Source: Gracilaria domingensis (Eukaryota > Rhodophyta > Florideophyceae > Gracilariales > Gracilariaceae). From it: a stretch of 64,000 nucleotides of DNA. The notes below the pieces were generated by a model, which saw nothing but the letters and a program-made list of their open reading frames with translations, ran no database searches and was not told where the DNA came from. Location: the NCBI GenBank assembly GCA_022539475.1, contig VCMS01000238.1, positions 1 through 64,000 of the forward strand. The letters are read 5' to 3'. The position numbers and the translations under genes are program-made. This document shows positions 1 to 12,850 of this stretch, piece after piece; the first letter of the stretch is position 1, and every line of letters begins with the position of its first letter.

Positions 1-2900
1 GAACGCTGATCTAAGATTACGTTAAGCCAAGAGAAACCATATGCGATCGGACTCCGAAGCTTATTGGAGAGCGAACTCAGAAGCCATTGGCAGACTCGCA
101 AGTGAACCATGTTCCTTAGCAATTCAGGAAATGGACAATCTTCGACAAAGGCATGGAAACCAAGATCTCGTTCTACCTTCCGTACCCCGGTAATCGCATG
201 GCTCTCAGTGGGGTCAACATTGCGACAATACGCAAACAAGAAGGCAGCAGAAGAGTTCCATCGACATTTCGCATCTTTGCACAGCACAATATTCGGTTCT
301 AAACGACAAGCAAATAGAGGAGCTGATGGGGGTCAGCAATGGTTATGCTGCAGAGCTGTTTCCGCAAAGCTGCTGTGAACTGTTTACTCAGGCTGTGCGC
401 TTTGGTTCTCGGCAAAGGCTTTCGTGCATTTTTTGTCACTGTTCGTCTTACCATCTTAAATATAACTTACAATCCGTCTTCCGTTTATATACACTACTAA
501 TAAAAATTGATTAGGGCATGCAAGAGCTCCCGTGGACATTATCGCTTCGAGGTTCAGATCACCTGACGCAGGGGCGCTCTATTACGAGAGGGACGCAAAG
601 ACGTTAGCACAACACGTTCGTCAGTCAAGGAAAATGGAAACGCAGATAAGGAAAGGGGTTTCCAAGTCCACCTGAAGCCATAGCAAAACAGGCTCTCTAT
701 CATTACTCTGAGCGCGGAAAGGAGTAAAGTCATGCTTTAAAGTGAGGCAATCTTGATATACAGCGGTGCCGATGTGGCTGTCGTCGGCCTTTCTCCAACT
801 GTTCGCCAAATGCTAGGGAGAACTGAAAGAGCTATATCGTAGCGGCACCCCATGTTATCGCCGTATTGTGCGCCAGTTTTCCGTAGGCGACTTACTTTCG
901 TATGAAACATATATCTCGGATGGACCGAGCAAAACCTAAAAGACCGCACATCGTACAGTTTTTAATCGAGGAAAGCGCTGAAGCTTTTGGCGTCCTCTTC
1001 ATGCTTGCACCTCTACAGTGCCACCTTTAGCTCATTTAAAAGCCCAGCGACTAACGTTTACGTGCAGTAGGCAATACGACGCGAAGCGATGCACAGAGAG
1101 AGCAAATGCCAATTACACTAGCTGCGCGAACAGGAGTGGAGAAGATGGAAAGTGCAACACAAGCAAGCAGGCAAGACAATCACGTTGGATCGAACACACA
1201 AAGCGCAATTCGACGACGAGTGTGTTACTAACATTCATAACAGAAGCTTCGGAAGATCTGTACATACGTATCATGTGCAAGTTGCCAGCGATAGCCGACA
1301 AATTCAAAAGAGCATTCCGAGGCCAAGGACCCGCATGAACATGTTTTCTCGACGTCACCATTTATAATTCTGCAGCGCCAAGGCTGACATGGTGGCAGGA
1401 TAAAGCAGACAAACAACCCGGACGCGAAGCGAATGCGAATACGGTTCGCCATGAGTCTAGAGTCAAAGGAGACTGCAGCTTACATCAAGAAGCAAGTCGA
1501 AGCGACGAAAGCTACTGGACTCGGTGGCGGGCACGAGTCTCGAGTGCACCTTCGCGGAGACCAAGCCAAAATTAAGACGCTCCTAACAGATAGATTGGGA
1601 CAGGGGCATGGCTACGCCTTACTACTAGCACATACATCAGGGCACAATCGTAATCTACACTGGGTGTTGTCTTTAGGACATCAAGTGTGCTTGTAGTAGG
1701 AGGAGGTTTGAGGCAGGTCTTGGTGGAATTACTAAGTTCGACTCAGGTTGAAATGGCAGAAACCGTGCCTGCAAATTTACCGACGCTAAATGAGGGGGTC
1801 TTCGCCAATTTACACAGTGGCTGTGACACACTCGAATCACCCCGGCGTAGCGTGGTACATGCCACCCGGTTTTTGCTCTCGGCTCGAGGATGCGACGAAG
1901 ACGAGGTTAGGAGCGTGTCAGAAGGGCTGGAGGATATCTGGAAAACAGGGGAAGAGCTTATGACAATGACGGGATATGGCCTGGCCGTGCAAGCGGCAGC
2001 AGAGGAGGAGGGAGCGAGAGACGGATGGAAGGAGAGGAATATCGACTGCGCACGACGAGGTCGACGCTTAGCACGTTTTAAACATATGAAAACGGTGTGC
2101 CAGACACGCGTTGGGGAGACGTGTGCGCGGAACATTGTAAATCAGAGCGAAGGATCGCATCGAATTGCGACAGGCACTTGTTCTCGTTTCTGAAACGGCT
2201 CGCGCAGATGTGGGTAGGAGCGCTGTATCGTTCCGTGATGGCCAACTGACTGCAAGGTCCGGCAGAAAGATGATGCTCCGGCTGCAAAAATGAGCGGTGC
2301 AACGCGGAGGTGTTCGTCTAGTGTGAGCTCGGGGCAGGGCTCGGGCGAGAAGAACGTAGCAGAAGAGGACGAGCGGGTTTTGCGGTCCGAACAGGATTGA
2401 CAGCGAAAGCTCTTTTTAATCCTAACTGTGGCAGGGACATGAAGCGGCATTTGCGACGCTGGATAGAGCGAAAGGGTAAGAGAGGTGCTTTCACGGATAT
2501 ATATCCTGATTAATGCGCTGTGGAGGAGGATGAGTAGTATGAGAACACTGATGAAGATTGTATTGGAGCACGTGTATGCGCGATGAGGTGTAGGGGTAAC
2601 GTTGTGCGCGGCTGCGGAGGGGTTGGGAAAAGGGGAATTCGTGGGGGTGACGAGGTGGATTGCGAGTTACGTGCGCTGCGACGGAGCCGGTGGCAGGCAA
2701 TGAAGGCGCGGAATGGTGCAGCGGGGGCGAGGAGGCGCTTCAGCTCGGTGACGCTCTTTGCAAGAAGTCGTGCGCAATGTAAAAACGTCACGCAACATAA
2801 TCTGCACGAGTAACAGGTGTTGGAGAGATTAAGCGCCAAATCGGTCGAGAGGCCAAGCAAGAGAAGATTTTTAAGTACATAATCATCAGTCGCACTCGCA
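1..2900. other. No supported gene; scattered short open frames
   Basis: Open frames here are short, overlap on both strands and match no family I recognise. The longest, 1687-2193 on the plus strand, is mirrored by an equally open frame on the other strand, which is what base composition alone would give. I see no clear splice pattern, promoter or repeat. It may be old element sequence or intergenic DNA. Confidence 0.4.
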
Positions 2901-5700
2901 TTGCAACCGGTATCAAATTATGTCGCTTTTCATCAGCGCCGGTTCACAAAGCCTGTCCAATGTTTATCCATCGGACCTACACCATGATGGTGGCCACTGG
3001 AATTTGCCACTGGGGCATGAACGATGCCACAAGACAGACTTCCATGCGTGATCCATTTCCTTCATATTTTCGAAAATGGCTCATATTACCCCTCAATGTT
3101 TGATATTCCTATGTTTTGAAAATATTTTCCTGTAGGGATAACTTCGTGCATGAAAAAAGGCCAAAATGTGTTTCCTAATATGGAGACACTTATGCAGCTT
3201 AAATCTAGGAGGGGAAATAGGTCCAACTAGAGCAGGACAAGGTTTGTACGATATGATGTTGGGAAGCAGTTGCAGTCTGGGGACCGAAACTATGACATGG
3301 GAGGTGATGCGCCAATCGGGATGTCCAATGGATGCAAATTGGATGGGACGGGCCGAATCTAATGGATAGGTCATTTGGATATCTTCTTGCGCGTCCAGGA
3401 TATCCGAATGATATGCCGTAGTACACCCACACCGCATCTGTGATGCGCCTAGGGATCTGATGCCGGGAACTTTCATGTCTCTTGGATCTGCAGAAATATT
3501 CGAAAGATATTCGATATGCTCGATACCAGAAGATATTTGTGGCACATCGGATGTACCCGGAAATCCCATGGTTCGCTCATTTGGATTCATCACAAAAAGC
3601 CCAATGGAAATGCTCTGTCGTACATCAATTCGTGATCAGGCAGTTTTTTCATTTGGATTATCACTTCATCATCATCTTGAGCATTCTCTTACCCGCATCA
3701 CTCCTCGTATGGACGGTATCTTCAAGGGGAGATTACAATCGACTGTTTGCCTATTTATAATTCTAGGCGATATGGGGGTTATCATGGAGGATATCCATCC
3801 GGACATCAATTCCCCTCCTGGAAAGCATGGTTTCACAAGTGGACGCCATACGTTGAACAGCTGATCAGTTATATTTTCATGTTGTTGACATATTCGTTTT
3901 TGGTAGATTAACCCATGGACTCATAACTGCAAATTAAACAGCTCTAGTAACCGAACTAAGCTCATACGTTAACGGGCTCCAACGTAACGAGATAATAAGG
4001 GGGAGGAAGGACGGCGTGAAGAGCTTGAACAACAGCTCTGGGGACAACGGAGAACGAGAATTGACAATAAAAACATTCGTATAGGGTGGAACAATATGGA
4101 TCCGTGGCAGGGAAATGTGCTTTCATCACATCCATCTATAATCTACGGGAAATTGCTGCTCTTCACTTAGGAGCGGTGCTTTATGTCAACAGCGGCTCAT
4201 GGTTATGGCCACTAGCAGGAACCATACACCTTTTTTCCCAGCAAGGAAGATTACAACATTGTGGAGGAAGAACAGAAGATTATAGCTGAGAACGATTTTT
4301 CTACATGATGACGCCCAGAAACCATCTATACCGCTTCCATTGGTCACCACCATCCAAGCCAAAATTTTTCCGTCATTTAATATTCAAATTTACTTATTCT
4401 GTATCTAAGCACTTTTCTTAGATGGTCAAGGTATTTCAATGGATTAAATATTTTAAGGAAAAGTCCACCATTTCAAATAGTTAATTTCATTCAGGCCCTT
4501 AAAGCAATGAAACATACAATGACGCAGCGACTTTAGCCCAAATGAAAACTGGGTGAAGAGACAAACATTTGAGACTTCGAGCACGGTATGGAAATACGAC
4601 ACTCTAGAAGAATTATCGGGATGCATCGCGAGACTTACTCTCTCCAGTAGGAACGTGCGTGTCAACTGAAATTGAGACGCGAATGTACCGAGCATGACTT
4701 GGTTCAATCGTCAGTGCGCCCGTCTTTTGGCTTTCAGGTAGAACAATGACCATAAAGTCATATGTTTTTTTGTTGTCTCTTAAACGATGCCCTGAAGAAT
4801 ATACGAATTAATTCGTTTTAAGCAGAAAAATTCAGGGCCAACGAAGATGGTTGTTGCAGACAAATAATAACTTCTCACAAAGCTGAGACATGACACCAGA
4901 AATGCACGACAGATCTTACACACACCTGAGCACTCTATCTGACTGGCGAACTCATGGATTGATGCGTGTCTCCCTTGGACCATTTCACGACACGGCATCC
5001 CACACCCCACCGGCCGGTCACTTCCGCCCGCCCGGTCATCGACCGCAAGGAATCTGAAACTGCATAAGACTAGACATTTAGGCACAGAGAACAAAGGAAA
5101 AAGACCCCAGAAAAAAAAAGAGCGGAAGATAAAGAAGCAGGAACCCGAGACACAAACATCGAAAGTTGGTAGACCTAAAGTATCCAGTGCTAGTGCACGG
5201 AATGGCATGTCAAAACTAACGACACACACACCGGCCTCCCATGCGAACACTCACCGAGACGAGGAGCAAACAGGGTAGCAATACCGAGCCTTTGAGATAC
5301 TTAGGGGGTCCACTTCGCAAAAGCGATCACGATGTGATGGCAATGAGTACTTGCGCGCCAACCGGTTGAGCACCACAGAACAGGGCGAAATACTACAGTT
5401 GCTATCCCACCTGGTAAATTTAATTCGAATATTCGAGAAGGTTCGAATTCTTGTTTTCCGTCAGTTGCATTAAATAAGTCCGTGCATCTTATGTCTTCAT
5501 GCACCAACACCCTATCGAAATTCTATTGAAGCAAGTTTTAGAAACTTGATCCATTGAAACCAGAGGTTATCTCGATGTGCTATGAACGTCCATGTATACA
5601 CATTGGATGTTCTTGGCGTGCTAAAAACTTGCCTTTGATATGCATTGCGTTGTCGAAAACCTGTGTGATACGGTCGAGACGGCATCCGCGTCCGTTCAAA
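2900..5700. other. No supported gene; ATATCC-rich stretch around 3.3-3.8 kb
   Basis: Between about 3250 and 3850 the words GGATAT and ATATCC recur many times, and several frames on both strands stay open. The translations (for example 3093-3593 minus) are not convincing as protein. The recurrence suggests a degenerate low-complexity or repeat-derived sequence. The rest of the interval shows nothing I can name. Confidence 0.35.
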
Positions 5701-5739
5701 GCCCGAGGAGCTGCACATGGCCCGCGACTGAAACGCACC

Positions 5740-8060
5740 TTAGAATGCACGGTAGTGTAGCTCTGAGCATATCTTTTCCAAGCTTCTGCGATCGTTCCGA
5801 GCCCTGCTGCTGCTCAAGCTATCTTTCTTGTTGGTGGCACTGCCGTCCCTTTCACAGTTGCAAACTTGTTGGAAACTCTCGTTTGCTAATTTCCCACTCT
5901 TTTTGTCACGTCGCGCGCGCACACGTTCGCGGACTTCGCGCGTCGTCCTCTGAGCTCGCACGTTATTCTAATTTTCGCGCGCCGCATACACCCTCAAATT
6001 ATTCTAGACTCGCGCGGTGTTCGTCCCCACTTTTCAGCTGCGTGCCACGTCGAGGTCGATTCTCTTGACGCGCATTTGTCGTGAGTGCGACAGGGCCTAA
6101 TTCGGGCTGTCAATGGTCGGCTTTGCTCGCCCTTGTGCTCTCTTCAAGCACATGTTAAATGCTTGTTTGGCATCGAAACAGAGACCTTTTTTCGTTCTCA
6201 CCTAACCCGACAATATGGCCTCGGGTGCTATTCCCGCCGCCGTGAAAGGTTGTATTCACCGCAACGTCCTTCACCATTCCAAGACCCTCTTTGGTCTCTG
6301 TATTCCTTAACAGGCCCTTTTTACATAATTCACGAGGCAACGCCAAATGAAAACCACCGTCTTTCCCTCTCGAACATCACGTTAATTGTCACGCACTCCC
6401 GCGAGATCATTTTTCTGGTGCTCTCACTTGGCTATCTCCGTTTTCTTTTTTCGTTCAGCGCCTCAGACAAGACTTCCTTGCCTATGTTTACCTTCATGTC
6501 CCTTAAGTATATAACATTGCATGTTTCGAGAGGAATCCATTTCAAACCGATCAACCCACTTCTTTACACGCTGCCATCCACTATAGGTCGCTCATAGCTT
6601 GGTCGTGTTTTTGAACCCCACGTCTGCACCCGTCTTTCATTGTAGCCATCACCTGTACAACTTCACAGCTCCTGTCTTAATGTGTCCTACCGCACTTTTC
6701 GTAACCAACCCTTCTCTTTAATGTAATGCCTGCAAACCTTTCTTCGTCCATCGTACTTTCACACTCCCAGAGTTTTTTTGTTTTCCACGAGGCAGCCAGC
6801 AACTCGGACCATGAGGTACCGAGTCCTCGTGAACATGTGGCCTACGCCGGTCTCAACAGGCACACCATTTCTTCATCTGTCAGAGAAGAAGCGCTCGGCA
6901 CTTCGTCGTGTTCCTGCACAAGTGGAATATAGTCTGTCGCTTGTGAAACTAAGGGCCACGTTTTGAGAGACTAAAACATCTTGGGGCGCGCGAGGGGTGG
7001 CAGAACGGCTGGCAAACTCAAAAACTTTTAAGTAAATTTTGGAATTTAAATTCCATTTCGCAGCCAGTCTAGTTCTTGGGTCCGGCTAGTTGTTTTGTAG
7101 CGGTTCTACTGGTCGCCGACCCACCCATTCCCCATTCACTCTTTTCCGCGACTCCTCTCTCAAAAAGGGCTTGCACTCCTGTGCTAGTTTTGCGTTTTCC
7201 ATTTCCTCTAAGTTGCAACAAATCACATACTTTCATCCACTCAATCTGGGCCCAACAGTTCTACCCATTCCGAAACCTGGCCAATGGACTCTTATAGCGC
7301 TTCAGTTTTTCTCGAGACCGTCCTGCGCTTCGGATCCTTCCTCTAACCGTCTTTTCCCAAAAGCTTTTCTGTACTGCCAGAAGTTACCGGTAGCAACCCT
7401 CCCAATCCCGTAACACCCGCTCGCCCAAAACAGCTTCCAGAGATCTCCCATCATTTCGTACTTATAGAATGACGCGCCGGCTGATTTCGTTGGCGCCGCT
7501 CCTCTGCAGTTTCATGCCTACGTAAAAACCCAGTCAAGACCGGAGCCGCGCGCTATGCTCCATTTGGCACTCTTAACCATCACCATACCTCGTTCTCTAC
7601 GCCTACTTCGCCAGACGGCTCTTGCGGTGTCCCAACACATTTTCTTACTCAAGCCTTTTTCGCTTCGTTGTCAAAAAGGACTCCTCTGTGCCGCACCCTT
7701 CCCGCGACTCGATCCGCATTCTGTACTTTCCTTCTACACATCCGGAAGTCTCATCTAAACATCCTTCTCCTTCCTACCAAGCTTCGTCTTGTTGCAGAAC
7801 AAGCTGTTCCGATCGCTAACGCCTTCTCCAGCACGTCACTCACGGTTTCTAAGCGAGCACACTTATAGCTATCTCTTTGCAACACGCTCGCATTCCTTAG
7901 GCCTCTGAGCGCACATTATCTTTGCTCAGCCATAGCGGGCTTTACCACGTATTTAATCTATCTCAGCATCTCTAATCGACCAAAAGCTTGACGCAAGGAT
8001 TAGTCTTCTCACCGTAGGCTCACTATCAGGCGCCCCCTCATGGAGGACACCGGAGCCCAT
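5740..8060. other. C/T-rich strand-asymmetric tract without a recognisable gene
   Basis: The plus strand is strongly pyrimidine-rich for more than 2 kb, with long runs of C and T and few purine runs. Open frames of 60-170 codons occur on the plus strand (for example 6085-6597) but are rich in Ser, Leu, Phe and Pro, as such composition produces. The Plavaka-like transposon at 29-32 kb shows a similar bias on its coding strand, so this may be another decayed element, but no transposase motif is visible. Confidence 0.35.
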
Positions 8061-10300
8061 TTCCAATCTAATATTCACGGCACATAAATAAATAATTGGA
8101 GTACAATCCATTTAACTTGCCACCCCGTTGCTTTTATCTTATCACCAATCATCTTTAGTGCCCTCTTTTCGATGCGCAAACTGTTTTCATATCTTTAACA
8201 GTCTCTGTAAAAGCATGGATATTTTGCCCATTTTTTACTATAACATCTCCACTTCATTTGGGAGCCTAGGCTACGGGGCTTCATCCGAATAACATTTGTC
8301 TTTTCCTTCGCGCATATACAGTCTGATCTGCCAAGTACGTGTGTCTGTTTGACATCACGCAACGGCCTTTTCATGGGGCGGGTAAAGGTACCTATCTCCA
8401 TACCAATGACCGCTTTTTACTAGACGATCATTAGGTGCTTTACCGAGTATTCGTTAGAAACGTCATTAAAACCCGGGCTCTACAGGTCAAGAAATAACTG
8501 CGGTACCGTGCAAGAAAGGAGTGTTAAGCTATTCGGCTTCTGAGCTCGTGCACACTTTCTTTGTTCACCTAAATTCGTCCCATTCTTTATCGAGTCTCAT
8601 CGGACGATCTTTCTGTACAAACCCCCATCTTTCACAACTATTTATAGCCAACTAATTATCTGTCCTACAATAATATTAATAAGTTTTTTTAACCACCTTG
8701 CCTTGACCCGGATTAATCTCCCATCGTAAGGTTGAGAAAACGTTAAAGCCGTCCTCTCATGATTCATCGGAGTTCTCTTTCACAGTTGAGTGGAGGTCAG
8801 TCGCCGCTTCTTTTCAATGGGTCGTGTGTTTAATATCTCAGCATGCCATCGCAATAATGTTGTTAATCGTTGTTCGTGGAACATGCGTCGGGTGACAAGA
8901 ACGTTAGAAGCATGGGTTGCTGGATGTTGATTGGTCGGTCGAGCGTGGACAATTGTGACTAATGACGAATGCGAGAGGATTGCAAAGCAGAAATGTTTCG
9001 CCTGTGCTTCCCTAGGCATCATGTGAACTTTTCAGGCGAATACAGTTATACTCTGTTCTATCAGTGAATGAAACTCCTTATACCGGGTGCCGCTAACTGA
9101 AACGGTTTTTTGATAGAGTTTGTTGTTTTTTTTGTGTTGTTAGTAGACGTTTTACCATTCGCAGAGATTCGTTAATGTTCAAGTGAGAAGGACGAATGCA
9201 AAAGAGCAACAGATGGTTTTCGTTTTTGTGTAGCAAAGACATAGTATAGCCATGTGTGGCAGGCTGGGCGGGACGGTCAGTAGTAACGCGGGGACGAGCT
9301 ACTCCTGTGCTTGCTCCTCCCTGAAGAAGCCAGCGGCGAGCGACAATGGCTCGGATGTTGTATGGCATTTAAAAGTGGAGAGTCATAGTTTTAAAAACTA
9401 CTGGTTTGACGGTTTGAAATCAAACTCAAGTACGCCTTTCTAAGGTTGAATGATCTCGAGCCACTTGGCGTACTTTTCAAAATCACGAAGAAGAAACTCG
9501 CATGAGGCGTGGAAGTCCCATTGCGGCACGGTCCACGTTGGTGCTTTTCCATTGTCAAATGAGCGCGAGAGCGAAAATGTTACTTGCACGCACCGACGCC
9601 GCACGTGTATCATTTTTTAACTGAGAAGGGGCCGCACAGATAGGCCGGTACAAGGGCACGCAACGTGCGCGGGCCCACCACACGCCTGCCGCTGTTTGGG
9701 CTTGGCAACACTCTGATGAAAACAACCCACATTCCTGGTAGACATTGCCAAAAGTTCGATGTTCAGAAGGTTTTGATTTTAACCAAAGTTGGGGTGCGAG
9801 GTAGGTGCTCATAGGTGTTTATTTAATTTCCGAGGAAGCATAAATTATGATTTTTTTAGGGGTGGTTAGGTTGTCGGCGTATGCCAGGTGTCCATTGCTG
9901 CAACAGCCTGTACGGTTAACAGCTCCGTATCGCCAACGAACTGGCCACACCGGCATGCTGCATTAGTCACCTTAGCGTTACAGAGCAGCTCCAGTGTCAG
10001 TGATGATCGTACCTGAAGTTTTTGCCGGACGTGCTCTGTCAAGTTGTGCGCTGAATTAGGCGTACGATCGCCAGTGGTCCGGCTCGAAATTCGGGCTCAC
10101 TAGAGTTCTTTGCTTGACTCGAGCTCTACTCGACTTTCTAACATTCTTTACCCTGTCTGTCCATCAACCGAGCTTGGGTGCATGACCAGCAGGATGTACT
10201 ACGAGTGTAGCAGCCTTCCGAGCTTAACTCTTTCCGAGCTGAGTGCCTCGTCGCGGGGAATTGTGACTCGACAGTTAGCCCGCTAACCGGTTCCTTCTTT
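8060..10300. other. No supported gene
   Basis: Only short frames without recognisable motifs on either strand. No tandem array, no splice-site series and no RNA gene was seen. Confidence 0.4.
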
Positions 10301-12850
10301 AGCCTCTCGCCCACGACTATTCCAGGGGTGATTCCAGGCCCTGGTTGCCTAGTTGCCAGGAAATTTGGAGCGTTGGGTCTGTTGGCTCCATCTGCATCAG
10401 TGTGCCAACGGGGTTCTATATTCTCGAATGGGTTTTATTGCTTCTACCATACTAAATCATTTGTTGAGCCGTTTTTCCTCTGTTGCTGTTTTCTGCATCA
10501 GTTGTGCCAACGAGTTCTATACTTCTAGAACAGGTTAGCTTTCTCCATCTTACGTCATTCGGGAAGCGTCCTCTGGTCGTTTTGATCGAATTCCAGCTTG
10601 TCAGGAACTTCCAAGCCCTAACCCCGAGCACGGCAGAACTTAGTTGAGTTGATAGCATGGAGTATAAGTCCTTAGTGTTAAGGGTTGTTCTGACTGGGTC
10701 GCCGTCCTCTAGGGTTCTTTTTGATCCCCAAGTGTATCCTTTTTTGGTATGGAATTACGCGATATCTGAACAATTGCTAATGCGTTTCGGTTTCGTATTA
10801 CTTCCGGATCTGTCCATATCACCCTTCCTTGCTCCTACAACCAACATAGTTGAGAGCACCAGTATTACTCCATGGTTTGGTTGCTGTAAATATTGCAAGT
10901 GTGAGCGAGCAAGTCTGTTGCGTATGTCCGGGTCCTTTTTTGCGGCGAGCTCCTCGCTTCGGGTGATACCTCCTCTGTCTCCAATCTAGCGGTCGCCTGG
11001 AATTGTATCAGGTATCGCTTGTCTCCCCGGGTGTATCTGTGTCGACCAAGTTTCAGTATTTCGGTAACTACCGCACGTCTGGAAAGATTAGGAAGCTTGA
11101 GCTTTTCTCCAGCTTTTCTCAGTCCAGTCTTCTGGGTGTTCCCAGTCTTTCTGTGGAACCGAAGTACAAGCTCAGCTGACAGCCGGGAATGTTTGTGAGC
11201 CGAGTGATTCACTAACATCAACCCGGTGCGTCAGGATCTCTGCGTATTAACGGGAGAGTTCTTCAGTATTAGAACGGGATTGCTTCTGCTTCAGTGTCAT
11301 TTAGGATTGTACCGGATGATTCGTTTGGCAAGGTACCCCCTCGTTTGTAAGCCGCAACAGGGAACCGAAGGTATTGTTTTATGGGTCGAGCCCGGGGATT
11401 TCAGTCAGTGAGAGCGTCGCTCTTTGTTCTGTTGCAGTCTCTGGTTCTCTTTCTCCAAGCCGTACGTTTTTCTTGGAGTTTGGGTAGCAATATCTCCTTC
11501 GCATGGAATCGTTATACGATGGCGGACTAAGTGTCTTGCAAGTTCTCCGCTGCAAGCGGGACAGACAGTGTAGCGAGCCAACTATGGAAGCACATTGGCA
11601 AGTGTCGGCCTGAGTCTGTGGCTCAGTAGTTTGGATGTCCCTGCCTTCAGGTTCGGAACTTGTGTCGCCCGAGCAGCTCGTTTTCGGATGAGTGCTGTGC
11701 CCCTTTATCTTCATCTCCTGGAGGGATTGTTTCAGGGGCTCCCGTTTTCTCCCCACAGTTTGTCCGAATCGACAAGATTTTGAGTATGGATCCACTTTTT
11801 TCGTTTGGAAGCAAACGGCACGCAATAAGTGGGTGTCCACGGTGGAGCTCTAGCTTCTGTCCGGGTGCAGTCTAGAGTGGTTTTCCTGAGTCTCACCTTT
11901 GGAGCACAATAAGTTGCAGTAGCAAGCCCATATCGTCACCGAAGAAAGAGTCCAAACTTCAATGTCAGTCAGTGCATCAGTACCTCTTTGCCCACTGACC
12001 TCTCGTCTTCTCACCCGCTCGGAGTAGATAACTTTGCTTCCGCCGAGTGCTTAAGTCGCTTCGTGAGGGGAATCTTTGTTCCCTATGTCCAAAGTTTGGA
12101 CGGGGTTGAGCCAGTTCTATTGTCAACATGAAGGTGTCCGATTAGAACAACTTTCGGGGTCACAATCCTGACGACAAAGTGCTCGCGACGAACCTCTTCG
12201 AGCAGGAGTTGTTTTTGATCCAAGTGTATTGCTAATGCAACACCCCCGATAGTGCGACAAGCCCACACTGTCGAATGAAAGAGTCACCGACTATGTCTCT
12301 GTGAGCCTTGGAACCATGGGTACATCAGTGAGTCTTCGCCTAATGGAACTGCACTTGGGGTTGATCCAGCTGGCGAATCAAGTGCCAACGATGATGGTAG
12401 TTCTCCACTTTTCATATCTCCCGTTATAGGGAGTGACAGTGGTAAAACGCCGATCAGGTCGGGTATAGCTCCAGGAAGGTGGAAGGATCTTTTCCGGAGG
12501 CCATTGGTGGTAGAGCAGGCATAGCACGTAAGGTTCTCTTGTTGTCGTTCTAGTTGTTTGGCGTCGTTGGTTTACAGATCTTGTGCGTTATTTTCCGGAC
12601 TTTGGAAAAGCCCGGTCCCCTGCATCGCCTCAGAGAGTTCGAACCAATGAAGTATTCTGATGTCGAGCGGATAAGTTTGAGCAGGATGATGCCTGACGAT
12701 GACGACTCACCATTGGGCCAAGTGTGGCCGAAGTGCATCGAACCTGTCGGATCAGTAGTGGAAATGGGGCAGGAAGCTGCTGCTGCGGTAAGGGGACAGT
12801 TTGCTGCCTTATGAGCTGGTGGCGGCACGTGTGAGTCCTCCGTCAAGTGA
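10300..12850. other. No supported gene; weak plus-strand coding bias
   Basis: Several plus-strand frames of 60-110 codons (for example 10657-10989 and 12554-12814) read as mixed hydrophobic sequence. A similar TTTTTGATCC-type word occurs near 10720 and 12208, hinting at two related segments. No domain is recognisable. It may be old element coding sequence, but I cannot support a family. Confidence 0.25.

Noticed and set aside
1687-2193. A 168-codon plus-strand frame
   Set aside because: No domain and a 130-codon frame opposite; not distinguishable from chance.
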